From: RPQJ01 sp963746325
Lineage (GTDB): Bacteria > Pseudomonadota > Gammaproteobacteria > Steroidobacterales > Steroidobacteraceae
Direction of reading: 5' to 3'
Length of the DNA stretch: 64,000 bases
Assembly (NCBI GenBank): GCA_963746325.1
Contig: CAVVBC010000003.1
Location: forward strand, 62,001 to 126,000
Positions within the stretch are counted from its first letter, which is position 1. Every line of letters starts with the position of its first letter. The notes beneath the pieces are model-generated. The model ran no database searches. It saw nothing but the letters and a program-made list of their open reading frames with translations, and was not told the origin of the DNA. Of the stretch, positions 9,085-19,114 are shown in pieces. The translations under genes were made by a program, and so were the position numbers.

Positions 9085-12000
9085 GCGGTCGTCGCCTGGA
9101 GAATGGCGGACGCATCGACCGCGCGCAGTCCGTCCGTTTCACGTTCGATGGCAAGGTCTACTCAGGGTTTGCGGGGGACACGCTGGCTTCTGCGCTGCTC
9201 GCGCACGGTGTGCGTGTGTTTGGCCGTTCGTTCAAGTATCACCGGCCGCGCGGCGTGATCGCCGCGGGCTCCGAGGAACCCAATGCGCTGGTGACCGTGG
9301 TCCGCGACGAGGCGCGCCAGACGCCCAACCTGCGCGCCACGCAGGTCGAGTTGTACGACGGCCTGGTGGCGACAAGCCAGAACCGCTGGCCGAGCCTCGG
9401 CTTCGACGTGCAGGCGGTCAACGACCTGGCGTCGCCGCTGCTGCCGGCGGCGTTCTATTACAAGACGTTCATGTGGCCGAAGGCCGCATGGCACAAACTG
9501 TACGAGCCGTTCATCCGTCGCGCGGCAGGGCTCGGCGAACCCCCCACGCAACCCGACCCGGACCGGTACGCGCAGCGCTACGCGCATTGCGACGTGCTGG
9601 TGGTGGGCGCGGGTCCGGCGGGCCTGGCCGCGGCGCTGAATGCATCGGCAGGCGGCGCACGCGTCATGCTCTGCGACGAACAGCCCGAGTTCGGCGGCTC
9701 GCTGCTCGACGAGCCGGCCGCCCGCATCGATGGCGTGCCGGCCAGCGACTGGATCCTGCAATCCGTCGCTGCATTGCGCGCGCGGCCCAACGTGACGCTG
9801 CTTTCACGCACGACGGCGTTCGGCTATTTCCCGCACAACATGCTCGGCCTCAACGAGCGCATCACGGAGCACTTGCCGGCAGCGGCGGCTGCGGCCCAGC
9901 CCCGCGAGCGTCTGTGGCAGGTACGCGCCAGGCGTGTCGTGATCGCGGCCGGCTCGATCGAACGTCCGCTCGTGTTCCCGGGCAACGACCGACCCGGCGT
10001 CATGCTGGCATCGGCGGCGCGCACCTACCTGCACCGTTACGGCGTGGCGGTGGGTAGCAATGTGGTGCTGGTCACTGGCTGCGACGCCGCCTACGCGGCG
10101 GCGCTCGACCTGCGCGTTGCCGGCGTGCGGGTGGCCTTGATCGCCGACATCCGGCCAGACGCCGCGGGCGCTCCGCATCGATACCGCGCGCCAGGCCGGC
10201 ATCGAGGTCGTCACCGGTGCCACGGTGCTCGGCACGCGCGGCCGCCTCGGCATCAGCGAGTTGACGATCGGGCTGCTCGCCAACGGCGCCACCACTGCGA
10301 CGCGGCGCGTCGCATGCGACGCCCTGCTGATGTCGGGTGGCTACACGCCCAGCGTCCACCTGTTTTCGCAGTCCCGCGGCAAGCTGCAGTTCGACGAGTC
10401 CCGCCAGGCATTCCTGCCTTCGGTGTCGGCCGAGCCTGAGTGCTCGGCGGGTTCCGTGCGCGGGCGTGGAGGGGTACGCAGGCGGTCCTCGAACGACGGC
10501 GCGCAGGCAGGCGCCGAGGCGAGCCAGGCCGCCGGCATCGACGTTGCGGTTGCCGAGCACCGCGTGCAGGCGCGCGAGTTCAGCATGCACGGCTTGCCGG
10601 GCGTCCTGTCCGCAGGGCTCCACGCGGCGCCGTCACGGGCCTTCGTCGATTTCCAGAACGACGTCACGACCAAGGACCTCGCGCTTGCGATGCGCGAGGG
10701 CTTCGAGTCGGTCGAGCACATCAAGCGCTACACGACGACCGGCATGGCCACCGACCAGGGCAAGACGTCGAACATGAACGCGCTCGCGTTCGTCTCGGGC
10801 GAACTCGGCCGGCCGATCCCGAAGGTCGGGCTCACCACCTTCCGCATGCCGTACACGCCCGTCACGTTCGGCATCTTCGCCGGCTACGAGCGCGCGCGAC
10901 CTGTTCGATCCGGTGCGCACGACGCCGACTCACGCATGGGCGGTGGCGCACGGCGCCGTGTTCGAGGACGTCGGCCAGTGGAAGCGCGCGCGATATTTTC
11001 CGCGTCCCGGCGAGGACATGCACGCGGCGGTCGGCCGCGAATGCCGCGCCGTGCGCGCCGGCGTCGGCCTCTTCGATGCGTCGACGCTCGGCAAGATCGA
11101 GGTGGTCGGGCCCGATGCGGCGACCTTCCTGTCGCGCATGTACGTCAATGGCTTCGCCACGCTGGCGGTCGGGCAAGTCGCCGCTACGGCATCCTGCTGC
11201 GCGACGACGGCTTCATCTACGACGACGGCGTCGATCGCGCGCGTCGACGAGGATCGCTTCCACGTCACGACCACCACGGGCGGCGCCGCCCGCGTGCTTC
11301 AACATGATGGAGGACTACCTGCAGACGGAGTGGCCCGACCTGCAGTGCTGGCTCACCTCGACCACCGAGCAGTGGTCGGTGATCGCGGTGCAGGGTCCGC
11401 GGGCGCGCGACGTGCTCGCGCCGCTGGTCGAGCGGGGTCGACATCGTCGGCCGCGGCGTTGCCGCACCTGGGTGTCGCGCGACGGCCGCATCTGCGGCGT
11501 GCCGATGCGGCTGTTCCGCATGAGCTTCACCGGCGAGCTGGGCTACGAGGTCAACGTGCCGTCCGACTACGGACTCGCGGTCTGGGAAGCGATCTACGCC
11601 GCAGGCCAGGCGCACGGCATCACGCCGTACGGCACGGAGACGATGCACGTGCTGCGCGCCGAGAAGGGCTACATCATCGTCGGCCAGGAAACCGACGGCA
11701 CCGTGACGCCGGACGATGCCGGGCTCGGCTGGGCGATCGCGAAATCCAAGCCGGATTTCGTCGGCAAGCGCTCGCTGGCTCGCGCAACCATGCACGCACC
11801 CGACCGCAAGCAGCTCGTGGGCTTGCTCACGGTCGATCCGCAAGTGGTGCTGGAGGAGGGCGCGCAGATCGTGGCGACGCCCGGACAGAGCACGCCCGCT
11901 GAAGATGATCGGCCACGTGACCTCGTCCTATCACAGCGCGGTGCTGGGTCGATCGATCGCCCTGGCGGTGGTGCGGGGCGGGCGCGCGAAGATCGGCGAA

Positions 12001-12094
12001 ACGCTTGCATGTGCCGATGCCCGGCGGCGAGATCGCAGTGAAGGTCGCCAGTGCCGTGTTCTACGACCCCGAGGGAGTCCGACTCCATGGCTGA
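9081..12094 (+). CDS. soxA: Sarcosine oxidase alpha subunit, reading frame broken by about a dozen indels
   Basis: This largest Sox subunit binds NAD and tetrahydrofolate. The N-terminal ferredoxin-like segment (FTFDGKVYSGFAGDTLASAL) and the dinucleotide site CDVLVVGAGPAGLAAALNAS near residue 175 are intact. Further on, AREFSMHGLPG, FVDFQNDVTTKDLALAMREG and RYTTTGMATDQGKTSN are the usual SoxA blocks, then the GcvT-like C-terminal domain (FDASTLGKIEVVGPDAA; YGTETMHVLRAEKGYIIVGQ). Frame changes lie near 10166, 10458-10490, 10892, 11172-11180, 11234, 11298, 11428-11485, 11899 and 12007. In each case the new frame continues with conserved sequence, and most are single added bases. The corrected protein is about 1,000 residues, the family length. 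The true end, GVRLHG then TGA at 12092-12094, overlaps the soxG start. Confidence 0.9.
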
Positions 12095-12645
12095 TCCAGC
12101 CATGGCCGACCCCGCCGTTCGCCGCACGGTCGCCTTGCCCTCGGCGGCGTGGCTGACAACACCGTCACCGGCGCTCGCGCTTCATCTTCCGCGGCAATGC
12201 CGACGCCCGCGCGGGTGCCGGGCAGGCCTTCGGCCTGGCGTTCGCCGAAATCGCCTGCCGCGCCGCGACCGATGGCACCCGTGCCGCGCTCTGGCTCGGC
12301 CCGGACGAGCAGTTGCTGCTGGCGCCCGACGGCGAGGCCGCGGCCATCGAGGCGTCGCATCGCTGCAGGCGCTGCGACGGCCGGGCGTATTCGCTGGTGG
12401 ACGTCAGTCACCGCCAGGTGGGCCTCGACATCCACGGCCAGCATGCGCAGTGGCTGCTCGAGGCGCAGTGCCCGTTGCCGCTCGACCTGCGCGGGTTCCC
12501 GGTGGGCATGTGCACGCGCACGCTGTTCGGCAAGGCCGAGATCGTGCTGTGGCGCACCGCCGAGCAGGCGTTCCGCATCGAAGTCTGGCGCTCGTTCGCC
12601 CCCTACGTGGTCGAACTGCTGCGCGAAATAGAGCGCGAAGCGTAG
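12087..12645 (+). CDS. soxG: Sarcosine oxidase gamma subunit, frameshifted near its N-terminus
   Basis: The start ATG 12087 overlaps the soxA stop. The beginning (MADPAMADPAVRRTVALPSA) and the remainder lie in different frames; the frame changes near 12165-12175 and then reads FIFRGNADARAGAGQAFGLA through to REIEREA and TAG at 12643-12645. The later half (SLVDVSHRQVGLDIHG; VGMCTRTLFGKAEIVLWR; FRIEVWRSFAPYV) is typical SoxG, which sits on the SoxA GcvT-like domain. The corrected length is about 185 residues, as usual. It completes the four-subunit enzyme, and the BCCT transporter follows after 51 bases. Confidence 0.88.
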
Positions 12646-12696
12646 GAGCGCCGCCTGGACCATCCCATCGGCACTCCTGATCGCGGGCTCGAGTTC

Positions 12697-14196
12697 ATGG
12701 GCCTGCGCGTGCACCGCACGGTGTTTCCGTTTGCGGTGACGTTGATCGTGCTGGCCGTGATCGCCGCACTGCTCGATCCGGCCGGGTTCAACGCGGCCGT
12801 GGCCCGGCTGCGGGGCGGCATCCTGCAGCACTTCGACAGCTTCATCATGATCATGGGCAACCTGTTCGTGCTGCTGTGCGTGGTCCTCGCATTGTCCCCG
12901 CTCGGCAGGGTTCGCCTCGGCGGGCCGCAGGCGCGGCCGCAGTTCGGGTTCGTGTCGTGGTTCTCGATGATGTTTGCGGCCGGCATGGGCGTGGGGCTGC
13001 TGTACTGGGGCGTGGCCGAGCCCGTTGCGGCCTACACTGGCTGGCCCGATACGCCCCTGAACGTCGAACCGCGCACGCCCGCCGCCGCGCATGCCGCGAT
13101 GGGTTCGGCGCTGTTCCACTGGGGCCTGCACCCCTGGGCCGTCTACCTGGTCACGGCGCTGGTCGTGGGGTACTTCGCGTACAACAAGGGCTTGCCCTTC
13201 GCGATGAGCTCGGCGCTCTCGCCGCTCATCGGACGGCATCACTCGGGGCCCATCGGGCAGGCTGTGGACGTCTTCGCTGTCGTGCTCGCCACGTTCGGGC
13301 TGGCGGCGTCGCTGGGCCTGGGTGCGATGCAGTCAGCGGCAGGCATGCACCTCGTCCTCGGCACGCCCGACGGCTTAGGCATGCAGGCACTGTTCATTGC
13401 CGTGGTCTGCCTGATCGCCGGCTATTCGGTCTGGAGCGGCATCGAGGTCGGCATCCTGCGCCTGTCGAATCTCAACATGGCGCTCGCAACGTTGTTGCTG
13501 GCGTTCTGCGCGGTGGGCATGGGAATCGGCGCTTACCTGTCCGGGCTCGTGACGGCCCTCGGGGATTACGCGCGGCTGATCCTGCCTCTGTCGGACTGGC
13601 GGCAGCGACCCGACGCCGACTGGTATCACGCCTGGACGGTGTTTTACTGGGCCTGGTGGTGCAGCTGGGGGCCGCTGGTGGGCGTGTTCATCGCCCGTGT
13701 TTCGCGCGGACGCACGATCCGCCAGATGGTGGGTGTCGTGATGGTCGCGCCCGCTGCATTCGCCGTGCTCTGGTTCACGGCCTTTGGTGGCGGCGCCATC
13801 ACCCAGGTGATCGACGGCACCGGCGCGCTCGCAGGCGGCGTGCAGGACGTCAACAGCGCGATCTTCCAGTTCCTCGGTCAGCTGCCGCTGACCGCGATCA
13901 CTTCGCTGCTCGTGGTCGTGCTGCTGGTGATTTTCACCGTGACGTCCGTCGACTCGGGCGCGCTGGTGGCAGACAACCTGGCCTCCAACGGCCGCACCGA
14001 CACGCCGCGCCCGCAACGCGTGCTCTGGGTGTTCCTGATCGGGCTGGTGGCGACGACGCTGCTGGTGCTCGGCGGCGACGCGGGTCTCAAGGGACTGCAG
14101 TCAGCCACGATCGTCATGGCGCTGCCGTACCTTGCGCTGATGGTGGTGCTGATCACTGGCCTGCTCAAAGCCCTGCTGCAGGACCACGCGACCTGA
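12697..14196 (+). CDS. BCCT-family betaine/carnitine/choline transporter
   Basis: The 499-residue protein with about twelve hydrophobic segments carries the BCCT signatures: FSMMFAAGMGVGLLYWGVAEP near residue 95 (MxxGxGxGLxYWGVAEP), and TVFYWAWWCSWGPLVGVFIA with ARVSRGRTIRQ near residues 312-345. The family imports glycine betaine, choline or carnitine with Na+ or H+. As the last gene of the dehydrogenase-sox operon it most likely brings in the substrate for demethylation rather than an osmoprotectant; no long regulatory C-terminal tail of the BetT type is present. The reading frame is intact. Its stop is only 12 bases from the stop of the convergent dehydrogenase gene. Confidence 0.92.
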   Translation: MGLRVHRTVFPFAVTLIVLAVIAALLDPAGFNAAVARLRGGILQHFDSFIMIMGNLFVLLCVVLALSPLGRVRLGGPQARPQFGFVSWFSMMFAAGMGVGLLYWGVAEPVAAYTGWPDTPLNVEPRTPAAAHAAMGSALFHWGLHPWAVYLVTALVVGYFAYNKGLPFAMSSALSPLIGRHHSGPIGQAVDVFAVVLATFGLAASLGLGAMQSAAGMHLVLGTPDGLGMQALFIAVVCLIAGYSVWSGIEVGILRLSNLNMALATLLLAFCAVGMGIGAYLSGLVTALGDYARLILPLSDWRQRPDADWYHAWTVFYWAWWCSWGPLVGVFIARVSRGRTIRQMVGVVMVAPAAFAVLWFTAFGGGAITQVIDGTGALAGGVQDVNSAIFQFLGQLPLTAITSLLVVVLLVIFTVTSVDSGALVADNLASNGRTDTPRPQRVLWVFLIGLVATTLLVLGGDAGLKGLQSATIVMALPYLALMVVLITGLLKALLQDHAT

Positions 14197-14207
14197 CTGC
14201 GGGGCCG

Positions 14208-16631
14208 TCAGCTGCGCAAGCGCAGGTTCTCCGGATCGTAAAGCGGCTCTTTCCCGACCACCGCGCGGCGTCGCTCGCCGAGGATTTCCACCTCGAGCAC
14301 GGTGCCCGGCACGGCCAGGTCGGTGCGCACGTAGGCGAGTGCAATGCTCTGCCGCAGCCGGTAGCCATAGCCGCCCGAGGTCACCAGCCCCACGACCTTG
14401 TCGCCGTCGTAGACGATCGACACGGCCGCTGCATCCGCATCCGTCGCGTCGACCAGCAACGGCACGAAACGCTCGACCGGACCTGTCTGTGCCTCGCGCC
14501 GCAGCGCCTCCTGCCCGATGAAGCCGCCCGGCTTGTCGAGCTTCACGAAGCGGTCGAGCGAGGCCATGTACGGCGTGTATTCGCTGGTGAGGTCGCCCTT
14601 CCAGCCGCGGTAGCACTTCTCGAGCCGCAGGCTGTCCATCGCGTACAGGCCGTAGTCGGCGATTCCGAGCGGCTCGCCCGCGGCCCAGATCAGGTCGTAG
14701 ACCGAGAGCACGTGTTCGGCCGGAACGTGCAGTTCCCAGCCCAGTTCGCCCACGTAGTTGACGCGCAGCGCGATGGCTTTGGTATAGCCGATGTCGATCG
14801 TGCGCACGGCGAGCCACGGGAACGCGGCGTTGGAAAGGTCCGCGCGCGTCAGCTGTGCCAGCAGTTCGCGCGAGCGCGGGCCGACCACGATCAGCGAGCC
14901 ATAGCGCGCCGAGACGTTGTCGATGCGCACCGAGCCGTCCGCGGGCAGGTGCTCGCGCAGCCAGTGCTCGTCGTGCTTCTCGCCGGCCGCGGCGCTGATC
15001 AGCCAGTAGCGGCCGCCGCCGAGGTTGGTCAGCGTCATCTCGGTGATGATGCCGCCCTTGTCGTTCAGGAAGTAGTTGAGGGCAGTGCGTCCAGGCTGCG
15101 GCACGACGCCGGCCACCATGTGATCGAGCCAGGCGGCCGCACCGGCACCCGTCACCTCGAACTTGGTGAAGCCGGGCAGGTCGAGCACGGCGACGCGTTG
15201 TGCCGCGGCCTCGCATTCGCGTGCGATGGCCTTGTGCCAGGCGGGGCGGCGGAACGAGACCTCGGGTTCGACCGGATCGCCTGCTTGCGGAAAGTACACC
15301 GCGCGTTCCCAGCCGCCGCGTGCACCGAACTTCGCGCCTTTCGCCGCCAGGCGCAGATAGGCAGGCGAGGTCTTGGCCAGGCGGCCTGCCGGACGTTCCT
15401 CGGCGGGGTAGCCGATGCCGTACTCGTGCTGGTAGGTCTCGATCGCCTTGGCCAGCACGAACTTGTCGTTCGCGTAGTCGAGATACCGCCGCGAATCGAG
15501 CGGCCACACATCCCACTCGGGCTGGCCGTGCGCGACCCACTCGGCAATGATCTTGCCGGCGCCGCCGGCCTGCGCGATGCCGAACGTGAACGCGCAGCAG
15601 TGGTAGAAGCCGGGCAGCCCGGGCGCGGGCCCGATCAGCGGATTGCCGTCGGGCGCGTACGGAATCGGGCCGTTGATGACTTTCTTGACGCCGGCCGTGC
15701 CCAGGATCGGCACGCGCTCGCACGCCGCCTCGATGTACTTCTCGAGCCGGCCCAGGTCGTCGTCGAACAGCTGGTTCGCGAATTCGTCCGGAATCCTGTC
15801 CAGCCAGTGCGCCGTGGCTTTCCACTCGTACGGGCCGAGGATCAGGCCGTGGCGTTCCTGGCGCATGTAGTAGCTGACGTCCGGGTCGCGCAGCAGGGGC
15901 AGCCGTGCGGCGCCGCGCTCGAGCAGGGCAGGGATGTCTTCGGTGATCAGGTACTGGTGCGATAGCGTGACGATCGGCAGGTACTCGCCCACCATGGCCG
16001 CGACTTCGCCACCGCGATAGCCCGCGGCGTTGATGACGGACTCGGCCTGGATCGCACCCTTGTTGGTGTGCACCTTCCACTCACCCGACGGCAGGCGCTC
16101 GATCGACGTGACCCTGGTGCCGCGATAGATGGTCGCGCCCGCATCGCGTGCACCCTTGGCGAGCGCCTGCGTGAGCTGCGCCGGGTCGATGTCGCCGTCG
16201 TACGGGTCGTAGAGGCCGGCGAGGATGCCGGTGGTGTCGACGAACGGATGGCGTTCGACGATCTCCGCCGGGCTCAGCATCTCGAACTCGATGCCCTGCG
16301 CGTGGGCCTGCGAGACGACGTGCCTGAACTCGTCGACGCGGTCCCGCGTGTGCGCGAGACGCACGCTGCCCGTGACGTGGTAGTTGATGTCGTAGCCGAC
16401 CTTCTCCGCCAGCGTCGAATACAGCTTCGTGCTGTGCCGCTGCAGCTTGATCACGTTCCACGAGGTCGAGAAATTGGGGCAGTTGCCCGCCGCGTGCCAG
16501 GTGGAGCCGGCGGTCAGTTCGTCGCGTTCGAGCAGCACGACGTCGGTGAGCCCGAGTTGCGTCAGGTGATAGAGGGCGCTGCAGCCGACGGACCCGCCGC
16601 CGATCACGATCACCCGGGCATGCGTCTTCAT
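14208..16631 (-). CDS. Dimethylglycine/sarcosine dehydrogenase family FAD protein (paralogue 3)
   Basis: An intact 807-residue member of the family. It has VIVIGGGSVGCSALYHLTQL at the N-terminus, the flavinylation motif AGSTWHAAG, FAD-site segments such as KKVINGPIPYAPDGNPLIGP, and a C-terminal folate-binding domain (FTKFEVTGAGAAAWLDHMVA; MDSLRLEKCYRGWKGDLTSE). The ATG 16631 (MKTHARV) is chosen over an in-frame start 23 codons upstream because the upstream gene ends at 16639 and the start then matches the other paralogues. It is the third gene of a minus-strand operon with mttB and paralogue 4. The sequence after the flavin motif (NCPNFSTSWN) differs from the others, hinting at another N-methyl substrate. 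The substrate is unknown. Confidence 0.88.
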   Translation of the reverse strand: MKTHARVIVIGGGSVGCSALYHLTQLGLTDVVLLERDELTAGSTWHAAGNCPNFSTSWNVIKLQRHSTKLYSTLAEKVGYDINYHVTGSVRLAHTRDRVDEFRHVVSQAHAQGIEFEMLSPAEIVERHPFVDTTGILAGLYDPYDGDIDPAQLTQALAKGARDAGATIYRGTRVTSIERLPSGEWKVHTNKGAIQAESVINAAGYRGGEVAAMVGEYLPIVTLSHQYLITEDIPALLERGAARLPLLRDPDVSYYMRQERHGLILGPYEWKATAHWLDRIPDEFANQLFDDDLGRLEKYIEAACERVPILGTAGVKKVINGPIPYAPDGNPLIGPAPGLPGFYHCCAFTFGIAQAGGAGKIIAEWVAHGQPEWDVWPLDSRRYLDYANDKFVLAKAIETYQHEYGIGYPAEERPAGRLAKTSPAYLRLAAKGAKFGARGGWERAVYFPQAGDPVEPEVSFRRPAWHKAIARECEAAAQRVAVLDLPGFTKFEVTGAGAAAWLDHMVAGVVPQPGRTALNYFLNDKGGIITEMTLTNLGGGRYWLISAAAGEKHDEHWLREHLPADGSVRIDNVSARYGSLIVVGPRSRELLAQLTRADLSNAAFPWLAVRTIDIGYTKAIALRVNYVGELGWELHVPAEHVLSVYDLIWAAGEPLGIADYGLYAMDSLRLEKCYRGWKGDLTSEYTPYMASLDRFVKLDKPGGFIGQEALRREAQTGPVERFVPLLVDATDADAAAVSIVYDGDKVVGLVTSGGYGYRLRQSIALAYVRTDLAVPGTVLEVEILGERRRAVVGKEPLYDPENLRLRS

Positions 16632-16638
16632 GCTGTGC

Positions 16639-19098
16639 TCAACTCCTGATGCGCTCGTTGCGCGGGTCGTACCAAGGCTGCAGTTGCACGCGGCAGGCAT
16701 GGCGCCGGCACGCGACTTCGACTTCCCACTGGCCGGTCGCCAGCCATTCCGGCGTGACGCCGGCGGCGCACGTCACGTAACCCATGCCGATGGAGCGGCC
16801 GAGCCGGTGACCCCAGGCGCCCGAGCGGATGGAGCCGACGATGACGCCGTCGCGCACGATCGGCTCCTCGTGGTAGAGCAGGGGGGCCGCGTCGGACGCA
16901 TCGTCGAGCATGACCTGCACCAGTCGTCGCTTGAGCGGTCCTGCGGCCTTCTGCGCCAGCAGCGCCTCGCGGCCGACGAACCCGCCGGGTTTGTCCCAGG
17001 CCACCGTGAACCCGAGGCCCGCGTCGAGCGGCGTGTCCTCGTCGCCGATGTCGTGGCTCCAGTGCTTGTAGCCCTTCTCGACGCGGCAGGCGCCCATCGC
17101 GTGATAGCCGGCGTGCGTGAGTCCGAGCGGCGCGCCTGCCTGCAGCAGTTGCTCGTACACGTCGAGGCAGTGCTCGGTCGGCAGGTAGAGCTCCCAGCCC
17201 AGTTCGCCCACGTAGGTGATGCGGCTCGCGCGCACCCGGGCGTAGCCGATCTCGATCTCGCGCGAATGACCGAAGGGGTGCGTCGCATTGGACAGGTCCG
17301 CGCCCGACACCTGCTGCAGCAGATCGCGGCTGCGCGGACCCATGACGCCGAGCATCGCTACACCTGAGGTCACGTCGGTCACCGTGCAGTGCGCGTCGGG
17401 TTGCGATTCGATGGCACGCCGCAGCCAGGCCAGGTCGCGCGTCTGGCAGATCGCCGACGTGACGACCATGAACTCGCGCTCGGCCAGGCGGGTGATCGTG
17501 AGGTCGGCCTCGATGCCGCCGCGCTCGTTGAGCCACTGCGTGTAGACGATGCGACCGGCGGGCACGTCGACGTTCGACGTCGACAGCTGGTTCAGCACGG
17601 CGCAGGCATCGCGGCCCTGCACCAGGAATTTGGCGAAGCAGGTCTGGTCGAACAGCGCCACGCGGTCGCGCACGGCCTCGCATTCGGCGCGGCATGCGTC
17701 GAACCAGTTCTGCCGGCCGTACGAGTACTCGTAGCGCGGCGCGGAGCCCGGGGGCGCGTACCAGTTGGGCCGCTCCCAGCCGGCGGTCTCGCCCATGCAG
17801 GCCCCGGCCGCCACGAGCCGGTCGTGCAGCGGCGTGCGCCGCGCATTGCGCGCAGTCTGGTACTGGTAGTACGGCCAGTGCATCGCATAGAGCAGGCCGA
17901 GCGTCTCCACCGTGCGCTCGCGCAGGTAGCGCTTGTTGGCCTGGAACGGCATCACGCGGCGCATGTCGACGTCGGCCAGGTCCATCGGTGGACGGCGGTC
18001 GCGGATCCAGTCGGCCACGACTTTGCCGGCGCCGCCGCTCGCCGCGATGCCGACCGAGTTGAAGCCCGTGGCGACGAACAGGTCGCGCACCTCCGGCGTC
18101 TCGCCGATGTAGTAGCGATCGTCGGGCGTGAAGCTCTCGGGACCGTTGAAGAACAGCGCGATGCCGGCGGAGCCGAGTGCCGGCACGCGGCGGACGGCCG
18201 CCTCGAGGATGGGCTCGAAATGGTCGTAGTCCTCGGGCAACGAATCGAAGCAGAAATCATCCGGGATGCCCTGCATGCCCCAGGGCTTGGCCACGGGCTC
18301 GAAGCAGCCCATCAGCAGCTTGCCGGCGTCTTCCTTGTAGTAGGCGCATTCGTCCTGCACGCGCAGCACGGGCAGGTTGCCGGGCAGTCCCTGCATCGGC
18401 TCGGTGACGATGTAGAAATGCTCGGCGGCGTGCAGCGGCACGGCCACGCCGATGTCGGCCGCCATGCGGTGCGACCACATGCCGGCGCACAGCACGACGG
18501 TGTCTGCTGCGATGTAGCCGGACTCGGTTTCGACGCCGACGGCGCGTCCTTTCTCCACGCGCACACGTTCGACCTTCGTGTTCTCGAAGATCTTTGCGCC
18601 GCGCTGCTTGGCGCCCTTGGCCAGCGCCTGCGTGGTGTCGATCGGGTTGGTCTGGCCGTCCTTGGGCAGGAAGATGCCGCCGACGACGTCGCCGACTTCG
18701 AGCAGCGGCCAGCGTTCCTTGATCTCGCCGGTCGTGAGCTCGTCGACCGCCAAGCCGAACGTCTTGCCCATCGAGGCGCCGCGGCGCAGTTCTTCGAGCC
18801 GGGCCGGCGTCTTGGCCACGCTGATCGAACCGTTCTGCTTGAAGCCGGTGGCCTGGCCGGTCTCGGCTTCGAGCGAGTGGTACAGGTCGGCCGTGTACTT
18901 GGCCAGCTCGGTCAGGTTGCTGGTGGCGCGCAACTGGCCGACGAGGCCGGCGGCGTGCCACGTGGTGCCGCAGGTGAGTTGCTTGCGCTCGAGCAGCACC
19001 ACGTCGGTGATGCCGATGCGGGTCAGGTGGTAGGCGATCGAACAGCCGGCGATGCCGCCCCCGACGATGACGACGTTCGCGTGTGCCGGAAGTGCCAT
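16639..19098 (-). CDS. Dimethylglycine/sarcosine dehydrogenase family FAD protein (paralogue 4)
   Basis: An intact 819-residue protein. VVIVGGGIAGCSIAYHLTRI forms the FAD dinucleotide site and TCGTTWHAAGLVGQLRATSN the probable flavin-attachment region; this variant is the one common in sarcosine dehydrogenases. The C-terminal GcvT-like half shows FAKFLVQGRDAC, YVGELGWELYLPTEH and GACRVEKGYKHWSHDIGDED. The protein probably strips a methyl group from sarcosine, dimethylglycine or a related N-methyl compound and loads it on tetrahydrofolate. It lies 16 bases downstream of the MttB-type gene and 7 bases upstream of paralogue 3, an evident operon. Assignment to sarcosine is weaker than assignment to the family. 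Confidence 0.88.
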   Translation of the reverse strand: MALPAHANVVIVGGGIAGCSIAYHLTRIGITDVVLLERKQLTCGTTWHAAGLVGQLRATSNLTELAKYTADLYHSLEAETGQATGFKQNGSISVAKTPARLEELRRGASMGKTFGLAVDELTTGEIKERWPLLEVGDVVGGIFLPKDGQTNPIDTTQALAKGAKQRGAKIFENTKVERVRVEKGRAVGVETESGYIAADTVVLCAGMWSHRMAADIGVAVPLHAAEHFYIVTEPMQGLPGNLPVLRVQDECAYYKEDAGKLLMGCFEPVAKPWGMQGIPDDFCFDSLPEDYDHFEPILEAAVRRVPALGSAGIALFFNGPESFTPDDRYYIGETPEVRDLFVATGFNSVGIAASGGAGKVVADWIRDRRPPMDLADVDMRRVMPFQANKRYLRERTVETLGLLYAMHWPYYQYQTARNARRTPLHDRLVAAGACMGETAGWERPNWYAPPGSAPRYEYSYGRQNWFDACRAECEAVRDRVALFDQTCFAKFLVQGRDACAVLNQLSTSNVDVPAGRIVYTQWLNERGGIEADLTITRLAEREFMVVTSAICQTRDLAWLRRAIESQPDAHCTVTDVTSGVAMLGVMGPRSRDLLQQVSGADLSNATHPFGHSREIEIGYARVRASRITYVGELGWELYLPTEHCLDVYEQLLQAGAPLGLTHAGYHAMGACRVEKGYKHWSHDIGDEDTPLDAGLGFTVAWDKPGGFVGREALLAQKAAGPLKRRLVQVMLDDASDAAPLLYHEEPIVRDGVIVGSIRSGAWGHRLGRSIGMGYVTCAAGVTPEWLATGQWEVEVACRRHACRVQLQPWYDPRNERIRS

Positions 19099-19114
19099 CC
19101 GTGCTGCCCCGCGA

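Noticed and set aside
10160..12010. soxA as a true pseudogene
   Set aside because: Summed indels restore a full-length frame and conserved residues are kept throughout, including its last codons overlapping soxG. Sequencing error explains it better.
12876..15965. A 1,029-residue open frame across the BCCT gene and a minus-strand dehydrogenase
   Set aside because: Shadow frame of GC-rich genes on both strands. It crosses a convergent gene junction and has the Arg/Ala-rich composition of non-coding frames.
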